Shown: one piece after another, positions 1 through 8,388 of the stretch | How positions within the stretch are numbered: the first letter of the stretch is position 1 | How the letters are laid out: the number at the start of each line of letters is the position of its first letter | Source of the DNA: Dokdonella sp. | Lineage (GTDB): Bacteria > Pseudomonadota > Gammaproteobacteria > Xanthomonadales > Rhodanobacteraceae | Length of the DNA stretch: 64,000 bases | NCBI RefSeq assembly: GCF_019634815.1 | Contig: NZ_JAHCAP010000005.1 | Location: 95,698 to 159,697 of the forward strand | Reading direction: 5' to 3' | The notes under the pieces: model-generated | The model's input: the letters and a program-made list of their open reading frames with translations, nothing else | The model's database searches: none | What the model was told of the DNA's origin: nothing | Program-made: the position numbers and the translations under genes

Positions 1-3000
1 AAGCCGAGCGCCCGGCCGAGTACGGACAGGAATTTCCAGCCTCGCTTGGACAGGAGCGCTTCTGGTTCCTCAGCAAGCTCTATCCGGATACGCCCGACTA
101 CAACATTCCATTGGCAGTGCTTGTCGATGGTGACGGCGTCGACGCTGGCGTCTTGCAGCACAACTTGAACGCCGTTGTCGCTGCCCACGAGATCTTCCGC
201 ACGACATTTCATCAGCAATCGGCTGGCGTCATGCAGCGCGTGCATCCGTCACTTGAGCTCGAGGTGGAGCTGGAAGACCACAGCGTCGACTACGCTGCCG
301 AAGGCGAGGGTCTGATCGAGCGTTTGGCGAAGGCGCACGGGCAACGCCGCTTCGCCACGGACCAGCTGCCCCTGCTGGCGGTTGCGCTGGTCCGCCTCTC
401 GACTTCCCGCCATCTCCTGCTGCTGAACATTCACCATTTGATTTCAGATGGCTGGAGCAACTCGCTGCTCTCGCGAAGTCTCACTGTGGCGCCAGGGGCG
501 TCGATCCCGCGACCGCAGCGGCAGTATCGTGACTTCGTCGCACATGAGCGCACCTGGCTGGCGGGTGAAGAGTGCCGGCGCCAACTCGACTTCTGGCTGG
601 ATGTATTGCGCGATGCGCCGTCGCCTCCGGTGTTTCGCGCGGCTGCGGCTGCAGACATGGCCGCGAATGCCGGCGGTCTGTTCACCATCGACCTCCCACA
701 GGCGCTGTGCTCGCGGATCGCCTCTTGCTGCAGCGCGCTGGGCCGAACCCAGTTCCAGTACTACGCCACTTGCTTTGCGTTGCTGCTCAGCCGCTATGCA
801 ATGGTTGATGACATCGTGATCGGGTCTCCGGTCGCCAATCGGAGCAGACCGGAATTTCTTCAAACCTGCGGCCTTTTCATCAATACGCTTGCATTGCGCT
901 TCCGGATCGATCCAGCGCGCTCCTTTGGGCAGATTCTCGCTGAGGGCGCGGCCATGATCGAGGCGTGTCTTGCGCGCCAGGAGCTTCCATATGCCGAGCT
1001 TGTGAAACACATCCAGGTACAGCGAACCCTGGATGAAAATCCGCTGTTCAACGTGCAATTCGCTTTTCAGTATTTCCCCCATCAGAAGGCATCGGCGGAC
1101 TTTCGTTTGCTGTCGGTCGATCATGGTGTGGGCAAGTTCGATCTTGGCGGGTACGTTGAAATCTCGGGGGCCGGGAACCGGCTTTCATTGGCCTACCGGC
1201 ATCGCGCTTTCGCCCGAGTCGATGTCGAGCGCATTGCTGCGGATTTCATGCATGTCCTCGAATATGGACTGCAACCCGAACCAGGCAGCTTGCTCGCCAA
1301 CGAGTTCCTGCCTGCCGCGAGTTTGGCGCAGCTCGATGGTCCGAGCATGCAGCGCCCCGGCGGAAACTGGTTTGGCCTCTTCGAGCGGCAAGTCGAGCGC
1401 CACGCGGATCGTCCTGCCTGTATCGACGAAGCCGGAGCGCTCGATTACGCCACGCTTGACGAGATGGTCGAACGCGTTGCGGCAGCGCTGCGCGGTCAGG
1501 GTGTTCAGCCCGGCGATCGTGTGCTGCTGCGTGCACCACGCAATCGCCACTTCTTGATTGGCCTGCTTGCTTGTCTGCGTACGGGCGCAGCCTATGTGCC
1601 GGTAGCGCAGGATGCGCCGCATGCCATCGAACGCATGCTTGAGCACGAGGCGGGAGCGCGTCTGGTGTTGGGGACGCCGGGAATCGGAGCCCTGGCACAG
1701 CTTTCGTACGAAAGCGCACTGGCGTGCAAGCCGTTGACGCGTGTGCCGCCGGTGGAGGTGGCCGATGACGACGCAGCCTACGTGGTGTTCACTTCCGGAT
1801 CGACTGGAGCGCCGAAGGGCGTAGTTGTGACTCACGCGGGGCTCGTCAACTACACCCTGTCCTTGCTTGAACGGCTTGCTGATCCGGAGCTGGCGAGTTA
1901 CGCGCACCTTTCCGCACTGGATGCGGATCTTGGCAACACTGCGATTTTCCCGGCGCTCGCCAGCGGTGCGGCGCTGCTGCTTCCGGATGCACAGACACTG
2001 CTCGACGCGCAGCGCCTTGGCGCGTTCTACCTGCAGCACCGCGTCGACGTGGCCAAGATGGTGCCATCGCATTTGCGCGTACTGCGATCTCGGCTGCGCG
2101 AAATCCTGCCACGGCGCGTGTTGATCAGTGGCGGCGAGGCACTCGATGAAAGTCTGATCGCAGCCATTCGTGCCTGCGCTCCGGATCTGCGCATCTTCAA
2201 CCACTACGGTCCGGCCGAGACCACGATCGGGGTGCTCATGCACGAGCTGGCGATTGATGCGCAAACGGCCCCGCCGCTGGGGACGCCGATCGCCAATACA
2301 CGCGTTTGCGTGCTCGATCGGCACGGTCGCGCGGCGCCGCGCGGCAGCCAGGGTGAATTGGCGATCAGCGGTGCTGGTGTCGCACGTGGCTATCTTGGGC
2401 AGGTTGCAGCGGATGCGCCGCGTTTCGTCAGCGCAAGGGACGGGACCAGGCAATACCTCAGCGGTGATCGTGCCAGCCTGATCGACGGGGCGGGTTTCGT
2501 TTTCCTTGGTCGAGGCGACAACCGGGCCAAGGTCGGTGGCGTCATGGTGCAACCCGAGGCCATTGCCGGCTGCCTGATGCGACACCCCGCGGTGGTCGCG
2601 GCGCAGGTCTGGGCCGAGGCGGGCGATGACGGGAACCTGCGGCTGCAGGGAGCCGTGGTGGTGCGTGAGGATGTCGAGCTGCGTCATCTGCGTGCATACC
2701 TGCTGCAGCACTTCCGTCCGGCGCAGTGCCCGGCGCTGGTCGTGCTGCCATCGATGCCGCTCAATGCCAATGGCAAGCTGGATTCGCGGGCGCTGCGCCG
2801 GATGTGCGAGGGCGGTGGTGTGCGCGGCGGCATCGACTTGCCGCGCGATGCCGTGGAGCTTGAGCTGCAGCGCTTGTTCCAGCAGGCACTTGGCGTGGCC
2901 GCGGTCGCCTGCGAGCCGACGTTTTTCGACCTTGGCGGAACCTCGTTGCAGGCCATCGCGCTGATCGCGCGCGTCAACGAGGTGTATGCGCTTGAATTGC

Positions 3001-3872
3001 CGGTTGCGGTGCTGTTTCAGTCAGGCTCGGTGCGTTCGCTGGCCGAGGCAGTGCGGCGAGGTGGCGCTGCCGGCCGGTCGGATTCGCCCTTGGTCGTGCT
3101 TGAAGACGCGGGGCAGGATGAACTCATGGTCTGGATTCATCCGGCGGGTGGCAACGCGCTGTGCTACCTGCCCATTGCCCGTCAGCTTGCGCCGCGACGC
3201 GCCTCGATTGCCTTCATGGGTATGCCGCAAGGCAACGGCATGCAGATTGCCGAACTGGCGCGCGACTACCACGAGCGGCTTGCAGTCCATCGCGGCACGC
3301 GGAAGGTCGTGCTCGCCGGTTGGTCGATGGGAGCCCTGATTGCCCACGAAATGGCTGCTCAGGCAGCCGCAGAAGGCAAGCCCACGGCGTTGATCATGCT
3401 CGATCAACCGGTGCCGGATATCGACGCGGCCAAGCTGGACTTCGACACCCGGGTCGAACAGTACCTGCGCAAAGTGGAAATCTTTGCGGGACAGGCCCTG
3501 CGGCAACCACCCGCGTCGGTTCGTCGCAGCGATGCGGCTTGGCTGTTGCCGGAGTTTCAGCGTCTGGATCTGGTTCCTCCGGACACGCAGCTGGCGCACT
3601 TCAAGGCTTTCCTGGAGTTGCTCGTGCACCATAACGAAATCATTGCTGCGTTCACGCCGCGTGTCCTGCATTCGCCGGCCTTGTTGTTGCGCGCGCGGGA
3701 ACAAGTGGCGTTGCAGGGCACGGCGCCGGTGGAGACGGACTTCGGCTGGAGCAGCTTCTGTACTGCACTGGATGTTGCGCAGGCACGGGGCAACCACATG
3801 ACGATGCTGCAGGCGTCAAACGCGGCGTCGCTTGCATCGGAGATCGAGTGTTGGCTGGCAGCGCTGCCTTGA
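1..3872 (+). CDS. Nonribosomal peptide synthetase, terminal module C-A-PCP-TE (5' truncated)
   Basis: Final module of a cytoplasmic peptide assembly line; the reading frame is open to the left edge, so the start and probably earlier modules lie outside. Numbering from the codon at base 3, a condensation domain (about 14-440) has HHLISDG at 144-150. An adenylation domain (about 457-925) has the A3 loop FTSGSTGAPKG near 596, A5 NHYGPAETT and the A10 lysine (NGKLD) at 925. A carrier domain has GGTSL with the phosphopantetheine serine at 981. A C-terminal thioesterase has GWSMG with Ser1108 and a likely His1265 (GNHMT), so it should release the product. The A4 core reads ADLGNT instead of the usual FDxS, and A8 (GRGDNRAKVGG) is also divergent, so the substrate is not predicted here. 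The overlapping phosphopantetheinyl transferase presumably activates it. Confidence 0.95.
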   Translation, partial: AERPAEYGQEFPASLGQERFWFLSKLYPDTPDYNIPLAVLVDGDGVDAGVLQHNLNAVVAAHEIFRTTFHQQSAGVMQRVHPSLELEVELEDHSVDYAAEGEGLIERLAKAHGQRRFATDQLPLLAVALVRLSTSRHLLLLNIHHLISDGWSNSLLSRSLTVAPGASIPRPQRQYRDFVAHERTWLAGEECRRQLDFWLDVLRDAPSPPVFRAAAAADMAANAGGLFTIDLPQALCSRIASCCSALGRTQFQYYATCFALLLSRYAMVDDIVIGSPVANRSRPEFLQTCGLFINTLALRFRIDPARSFGQILAEGAAMIEACLARQELPYAELVKHIQVQRTLDENPLFNVQFAFQYFPHQKASADFRLLSVDHGVGKFDLGGYVEISGAGNRLSLAYRHRAFARVDVERIAADFMHVLEYGLQPEPGSLLANEFLPAASLAQLDGPSMQRPGGNWFGLFERQVERHADRPACIDEAGALDYATLDEMVERVAAALRGQGVQPGDRVLLRAPRNRHFLIGLLACLRTGAAYVPVAQDAPHAIERMLEHEAGARLVLGTPGIGALAQLSYESALACKPLTRVPPVEVADDDAAYVVFTSGSTGAPKGVVVTHAGLVNYTLSLLERLADPELASYAHLSALDADLGNTAIFPALASGAALLLPDAQTLLDAQRLGAFYLQHRVDVAKMVPSHLRVLRSRLREILPRRVLISGGEALDESLIAAIRACAPDLRIFNHYGPAETTIGVLMHELAIDAQTAPPLGTPIANTRVCVLDRHGRAAPRGSQGELAISGAGVARGYLGQVAADAPRFVSARDGTRQYLSGDRASLIDGAGFVFLGRGDNRAKVGGVMVQPEAIAGCLMRHPAVVAAQVWAEAGDDGNLRLQGAVVVREDVELRHLRAYLLQHFRPAQCPALVVLPSMPLNANGKLDSRALRRMCEGGGVRGGIDLPRDAVELELQRLFQQALGVAAVACEPTFFDLGGTSLQAIALIARVNEVYALELPVAVLFQSGSVRSLAEAVRRGGAAGRSDSPLVVLEDAGQDELMVWIHPAGGNALCYLPIARQLAPRRASIAFMGMPQGNGMQIAELARDYHERLAVHRGTRKVVLAGWSMGALIAHEMAAQAAAEGKPTALIMLDQPVPDIDAAKLDFDTRVEQYLRKVEIFAGQALRQPPASVRRSDAAWLLPEFQRLDLVPPDTQLAHFKAFLELLVHHNEIIAAFTPRVLHSPALLLRAREQVALQGTAPVETDFGWSSFCTALDVAQARGNHMTMLQASNAASLASEIECWLAALP

Positions 3873-4597
3873 GCGCCGCATCTGGCAATTCGTTCGGCGT
3901 GGATCTGTGGATCTGCCCGGAGGGCAGCGTGTCGGCGCCATTGGTGGATGCGAGTGTGGCGTGGCTCAGCGACGATGAGGCGGCGCGCTGGAAGCGCTTC
4001 ATTCGGGAGGAGGATCGGCGACGGTTTCTGCTTGCACGCGGATTGGTGCGCTCCGTGCTCGCTCGATGCACCGGTCAGACACCGTCTTCGTTGGCCTTCG
4101 AAGTCGGGCCACACGGCAAGCCGGCGCTCATCGGCGAGCCTGGTTCCGCGCCGACGCACTTCAACCTGAGTCATACCCGCGGTCTGGTGGTGCTGGCGGT
4201 GTGCCGCGAAGCCGAAGTCGGGGTCGATGTCGAGGCAATTGATCGAAACCTCGATCCGTTACGCCTTGCTGCACGCAATTTTTCCATCAGCGAACGCGCC
4301 ACCCTGGAAGCCTGCGCAGACGAAAATCGCGCCACCCGTTTTTTCGAGGTGTGGACCTTGAAGGAAGCCTATGTGAAGGCCCTCGGTGTCGGCCTGACGC
4401 ACGAACTTGGCGCGTTCAGTGTCATGCTGGACCCGCAGCCGCCATCGATCATCGAGCATGTCGACGGCGCAGATCGCATCGCGCCTTGTCGCTGCTGGCT
4501 TGTCGAGCCAATGCCGGGTTATCGCCTCGGGTTGGTCGTGCGCGGCGATCCTCGTGCAGCAATCGATGTGCGGATCTCGGGGCCGTACCCGCGCTGA
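3848..4597 (+). CDS. Sfp-type 4'-phosphopantetheinyl transferase
   Basis: Transfers the phosphopantetheine arm of coenzyme A to the carrier-domain serine, here presumably of the synthetase just upstream. The 249-residue length fits the Sfp/Gsp class. Visible motifs are the substrate-binding HFNLSHTRG, the magnesium-binding GVDVE and the signature WTLKEAYVKALGVGL. The GTG start overlaps the 3' end of the synthetase gene by 25 bases, so the two are very likely co-transcribed and translationally coupled. An alternative TTG start lies one codon downstream. It could also serve other carrier proteins in the cell. Confidence 0.93.
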   Translation: MLAGSAALSAASGNSFGVDLWICPEGSVSAPLVDASVAWLSDDEAARWKRFIREEDRRRFLLARGLVRSVLARCTGQTPSSLAFEVGPHGKPALIGEPGSAPTHFNLSHTRGLVVLAVCREAEVGVDVEAIDRNLDPLRLAARNFSISERATLEACADENRATRFFEVWTLKEAYVKALGVGLTHELGAFSVMLDPQPPSIIEHVDGADRIAPCRCWLVEPMPGYRLGLVVRGDPRAAIDVRISGPYPR

Positions 4598-4869
4598 TCC
4601 GTGCAAGCGGTTTGAGGCCTTTGTTGTGTCCTCGCGCCGAGGGGCTTGCTCATCGAGCGGTCGCGCCGTGCAACCCACGTCCTTTCGTTGCGAGTTCGCC
4701 CTGCCGCCGCAGGACTGCCTTGGCATCGGTATCCTAGGGTCTGGCGATCAGGCCTCCGGCATCGTCCTCTGCGTGCGCGGCCGGGGCCTGGATTGCGTCG
4801 AGTTCCAAGTGCCGCGGATTGCATGCATTGCTTGGCTCCGCGTAGTGATCAAGATGACAAGGAATCCAC

Positions 4870-5820
4870 ATGTCTGCTGCTGGCAAGCCTTTGCTGCTGT
4901 TGATCGACACCGATCCGGGCGTCGATGATGCGTTGGCGATCCTCATGGCCAGTGCCCACGCCGAGGTGGTCGGCCTGACGATTGCGGCCGGCAACGTCGG
5001 CCTCGTTCACACGGTGGGCAATGCGCTCAAGCTGGTCGAAGTGCTCGCTGTGCCCATCCCGGTTCATGCAGGCTGCGCCTCGCCGTTGGTGCTGCCGGCT
5101 GCTGGCGCTGCCTTCGTGCATGGGGCCGACGGCTTCGGCGATATCGGCTATCCGCCGGCCAAGGCAGCTGCCAGCGGCGAGCACGCGGCCAATGCGATCG
5201 TGCGGCTCGCGCGCGAGCGGCCCGGCGAGCTGACCTTGGTCGCGCTCGCGCCGTTGACCAATCTCGCGCTCGCCTTGCGTCTCGATCCGGAATTGCCGGA
5301 CAGGATCGCGCGACTGGTGGTGATGGGCGGCGCGGTCAGCGGCCGCGGCAACTTCGAGCGCGTGCCGACCGAGTTCAACATCGGTTTCGACCCCGAGGCC
5401 GCGCATGTGGTGTTCGAGGCCTGGCCGCAGTTCGATCTCGTCGACTGGGAGGCCTGTGTGCGCCATGCGCTGGCCTTCGAGCGCTTCGATGCGATGCTCG
5501 CGGCGGGTGACGCGCGGGCGCGGTTCTACGCATCGATTGCAGGCACCGCGCGCAGGTTCAATCAGGCCAATGGCCGGCCGGGGATGATCGTGGCCGATGC
5601 CCTCGCGATGGCGGTGGCGCTGCAACCGCAGATCGTGACTCGCGCTGAGCAGCGCCATGTCGCGGTCGAACTCGGCGGCGCCCTCACGCGTGGCGCGACC
5701 GTGGTCGACTGGGATCGGCGCCACGGTCGACCGACCAATGCGAACATCGTGCTCGATGTCGACCAGGCCCGCTTCGAGGCGCTGGTGGCGGGGGCGCTCG
5801 GGGCCGTGGCGGCCCGCTGA
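4870..5820 (+). CDS. Inosine-uridine-type nucleoside hydrolase
   Basis: Predicted to cleave the N-glycosidic bond of ribonucleosides to free base and ribose, a purine/pyrimidine salvage step. The 316 residues match the IUNH family. Near the N-terminus DTDPGVDDA carries the calcium-binding aspartates. A central [10 protein letters not shown] segment corresponds to the family's E-F-N-x-x-x-D-P-E-A region. The C-terminal segment [12 protein letters not shown] is also typical. The ATG is preceded by AAGGA at a normal distance. It stands alone after a 272-base gap in which I see no gene. Substrate preference cannot be read from the sequence. Confidence 0.9.
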   Translation: MSAAGKPLLLLIDTDPGVDDALAILMASAHAEVVGLTIAAGNVGLVHTVGNALKLVEVLAVPIPVHAGCASPLVLPAAGAAFVHGADGFGDIGYPPAKAAASGEHAANAIVRLARERPGELTLVALAPLTNLALALRLDPELPDRIARLVVMGGAVSGRGNFERVPTEFNIGFDPEAAHVVFEAWPQFDLVDWEACVRHALAFERFDAMLAAGDARARFYASIAGTARRFNQANGRPGMIVADALAMAVALQPQIVTRAEQRHVAVELGGALTRGATVVDWDRRHGRPTNANIVLDVDQARFEALVAGALGAVAAR

Positions 5821-5865
5821 GGACGTTGGATTCGCCCGTGCCCCCGACCCGAAGCATCCGGATTC

Positions 5866-5895
5866 TTGCGTGGCAGACCCATACACGGCTAGAAT
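5866..5895 (+). promoter_or_regulatory. Candidate sigma-70 promoter for rpmE2
   Basis: TTGCGT (5866-5871) and TAGAAT (5890-5895) are separated by 18 bases and lie 38 bases before the L31 start. The -10 is one mismatch from TATAAT; the -35 is weak. Confidence 0.45.
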
Positions 5896-5933
5896 GCCGC
5901 TCTTTTGTCGCGGGCGTTCCGCGGAGCCGAGCC

Positions 5934-6176
5934 ATGAAAGCCGATATCCATCCGAAGTATCAGCCGGTCGTGTTTCAGGACATTTCGACCGATTTCTCCT
6001 TCCTCACCCGTTCGACGATGACGAGCAAGGAATCGATCAAGTGGGAAGACGGCAAGGAATATCCGCTGATCAAGGTGGAAATCTCCAGTCATTCGCACCC
6101 ATTCTTCACCGGCAAGCAGAAGATCGTCGACACCGCCGGTCGCGTCGACAAGTTCCGCCGCCGCTACGCCAAGTAA
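5934..6176 (+). CDS. rpmE2: 50S ribosomal protein L31 type B
   Basis: An 80-residue ribosomal protein of the large subunit. The N-terminal [16 protein letters not shown] and the following FLTRST segment identify the type B (YkgM/RpmE2) subfamily, which lacks the zinc-binding cysteines of ordinary L31; no cysteine is present here. In many bacteria type B replaces the zinc form when zinc is scarce. The start at 5934 is chosen because it gives the canonical N-terminus; the frame is open further upstream but without family similarity. It is transcribed alone and followed by a clear hairpin terminator. No Zur site was recognised upstream. Confidence 0.96.
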   Translation: MKADIHPKYQPVVFQDISTDFSFLTRSTMTSKESIKWEDGKEYPLIKVEISSHSHPFFTGKQKIVDTAGRVDKFRRRYAK

Positions 6177-6232
6177 TCCTGTGGATTGCGGTCCGGCCTC
6201 GGCCGCCGCAGTCCTTCGTTTGGCGCCTCCAG

Positions 6233-6258
6233 AACGCCGGCCTCTGCCGGCGTTTTGC
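6233..6258 (+). terminator. Rho-independent terminator after rpmE2
   Basis: A perfect 9-bp stem, AACGCCGGC (6233-6241) with GCCGGCGTT (6246-6254), a CTCT loop, and a T-rich tail (TTTTGCGTTTT). Confidence 0.8.
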
Positions 6259-6322
6259 GTTTTCCGTCCGGTCGCGGCTGGTGTGAGATCACCATGCGCC
6301 TGCGTGCGGTGCGCCTGCGCCG

Positions 6323-6331
6323 TGCGATAAT
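6323..6331 (+). promoter_or_regulatory. Candidate extended -10 promoter for gltA
   Basis: TG at 6323-6324 followed by C and GATAAT (6326-6331) resembles an extended -10 element. No convincing -35 is visible. It would give a leader of about 100 bases before the GTG start of citrate synthase. Confidence 0.35.
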
Positions 6332-6440
6332 GCCCGTTCGGCCGCGCGCCTGCGCCTTGGCCGGCTCTGCCTGATCCACCGGCGATCCCGATCCGCGCCT
6401 TGCGCTGGCGATTCGCCGCAGCAATCGAAGGAATCCGACC

Positions 6441-7733
6441 GTGTCCGACAAAACCGTCACCCTGACCGATCCCGCCACCCAGCTCAGCGCCGCCCTCCCG
6501 GTGGTCGCCGGCAGCCTGGGCGACCCCGCCATCGATATCGGCAAGCTCAACAAGGAAACCGGCTACTTCACCTTCGATCCGGGGTTCATGGCCACGGCGG
6601 CAACGCGCAGTTCGGTCACCTTCATCGATGGCGAAAAGGGCGTGCTGCTTTATCGCGGCTATCCGATCGAGCAGCTCGCCAAGCAGTCGAGCTTCCTCGA
6701 GGTGGCCTATCTGCTGATGAACGGCGAGCTCCCCGATGCGACGCAGTTCTCCGCCTTCGAGCACGAGATCACGCATCACACGATGATGCACGAGGCGCTC
6801 AAGAACTTCCTGCACGGTTTTCACTACGACGCGCATCCGATGGCGATGCTGTGTGCATCGATCGCCTCGCTGTCGGCGTTCTATCACGACACGCTCGACA
6901 TGAACGATCCCGAGCAACGCCGCCTTGCCGCGATCCGCCTGATCGCGAAGATGCCGACGATTGCCGCCGCAACCTACCGGTATTCGATCGGCTGGCCGAT
7001 CCGCTATCCGCGCAACAATCTCGAATACGTCACGCGCTTCCTGCACATGATGTTCGAGGTGCCCAGCGAGCCGCTCAATTTGAGCCCGGTGGCTGCCAAG
7101 GCACTCGATCTGCTCTTCATCCTGCATGCCGATCACGAGCAGAACGCATCGACATCGACCGTGCGTCTGGTTGGCTCGACCGGCGCCAACCCGTATGCCT
7201 GTGTTGCCGCCGGCATCGCCGCGCTGTGGGGCCCCGCGCATGGCGGCGCCAACGAGGCCGTGCTGAAGATGCTCGCCGAAATCGGTGATGCGAAAAACGT
7301 CGGCAAGGCGGTCGAGAAGGCCAAGGACAAGAACTCCGGCTTCCGCCTGATGGGCTTTGGTCACCGCGTCTACAAGAACTTCGATCCGCGCGCGACGATC
7401 ATCCGCGAGATGTGCCACAAGGTGCTCGCCGATCTCAACGTCAGCGATCCACTGCTCGACGTGGCGATGGAACTGGAGCAGGCAGCACTCAAGGATTCGT
7501 ACTTCGTCGAACGCAAGCTCTACCCGAACGTCGATTTCTACTCGGGCATCATCTACAAAGCGCTCAAGATCCCGACCGAGCTGTTCACGGTGATGTTCGC
7601 GATCGCGCGCACCGCAGGCTGGGTTGCGCATTGGCTCGAGCAGCACAACGATCCGGAAACCAAGATCGGCCGCCCGCGCCAGATCTACACCGGCGCGACT
7701 CCGCGCGACTACGTGGCGATCGGCAAGCGCTGA
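6441..7733 (+). CDS. gltA: Citrate synthase (type II)
   Basis: Condenses acetyl-CoA with oxaloacetate, the entry step of the TCA cycle. The 430 residues are close to the 427 of the E. coli hexameric enzyme. The active-site blocks are visible: [10 protein letters not shown] and [11 protein letters not shown] carry the two catalytic histidines, and the [11 protein letters not shown] block carries the catalytic aspartate. The protein begins at GTG ([10 protein letters not shown]). The N-terminus carries the longer leader domain of Gram-negative NADH-regulated citrate synthases. It is a single gene, convergent with the minus-strand gene ending 28 bases downstream. Confidence 0.97.
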   Translation: MSDKTVTLTDPATQLSAALPVVAGSLGDPAIDIGKLNKETGYFTFDPGFMATAATRSSVTFIDGEKGVLLYRGYPIEQLAKQSSFLEVAYLLMNGELPDATQFSAFEHEITHHTMMHEALKNFLHGFHYDAHPMAMLCASIASLSAFYHDTLDMNDPEQRRLAAIRLIAKMPTIAAATYRYSIGWPIRYPRNNLEYVTRFLHMMFEVPSEPLNLSPVAAKALDLLFILHADHEQNASTSTVRLVGSTGANPYACVAAGIAALWGPAHGGANEAVLKMLAEIGDAKNVGKAVEKAKDKNSGFRLMGFGHRVYKNFDPRATIIREMCHKVLADLNVSDPLLDVAMELEQAALKDSYFVERKLYPNVDFYSGIIYKALKIPTELFTVMFAIARTAGWVAHWLEQHNDPETKIGRPRQIYTGATPRDYVAIGKR

Positions 7734-7761
7734 TCGCTGCGTCGCCCTCGCGCTCACGGAT

Positions 7762-8388
7762 TCAGTCGGACGCGGGCTCCATCAAGACCTTCAGCGCGGT
7801 CAGCGTGGCGCGCTGCATCGGTTTCTCCGTGACCCGGTCGAGCGGCGCCTGACGCAGCAGATCATAGGGCAGCACGGTAAGATCGATGCCGGTGCCGCCG
7901 GCGACGAAGCGCAGCACCGGAAATTCACGACTGGTGACGTGATCCAGGCGCAGGCGCCGCGTACCGTCTTCATGATCGATGCCGCGCTCACCGAGCATGA
8001 CCATCACGGCCTGCGGCTGGTCGGTGTACAGGTGCAGACAGATGGCCGAATGCCGGTCGGCGGTGCCGTCGAGGACGGCGCCGACCAGGCGTGGCTCGAA
8101 TGCAGCAAGGAAGGTCATCGCCTGACATGCCTGCTTGCGCAGCTCATTCAAATGACGCGCATGACCTTCGCCACCGAACAGACGCTGGTGTTCGCGCAAG
8201 GCCTGTTCGACTTCGCTGTTGCTCGGCAAGCCTCTGGAATCGATCAGCCCCAACAGGGCAGCGGCCTTCTCCTTGGCCATTCGGTAATCGCGCAGGCCGT
8301 TTTCGCTGATCAGACGCGCCGCTTCGACCGCCACGCGCCAGCGCGTTTCGGTGGCGGCTTGATGCGACGTGCGCGATCCTGGCGGCAT
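7762..8388 (-). CDS. Conserved protein of unknown function, coupled to mrcA
   Basis: A 208-residue soluble protein with no signal peptide or membrane segment. Its ATG shares one base with the stop codon of the upstream PBP1A gene (TGATG), so translation is probably coupled. The N-terminal half is helical and charged (AARLISENGLRDYRMAKEKA). The C-terminal half alternates short hydrophobic strands (AICLHLYTDQPQAVMVML, FPVLRFVAGGTGIDLTVLP) and loosely recalls a nucleotidyltransferase-like fold, but I see no conserved catalytic G-S...D-x-D motif and assign no function. Codon usage matches the neighbours, so it is a real gene. Confidence 0.8.
   Translation of the reverse strand: MPPGSRTSHQAATETRWRVAVEAARLISENGLRDYRMAKEKAAALLGLIDSRGLPSNSEVEQALREHQRLFGGEGHARHLNELRKQACQAMTFLAAFEPRLVGAVLDGTADRHSAICLHLYTDQPQAVMVMLGERGIDHEDGTRRLRLDHVTSREFPVLRFVAGGTGIDLTVLPYDLLRQAPLDRVTEKPMQRATLTALKVLMEPASD

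Noticed and set aside
5889..7757. Minus-strand frame of 622 codons antisense to gltA
   Set aside because: Stays open because of GC bias opposite citrate synthase; it has no recognisable domain.
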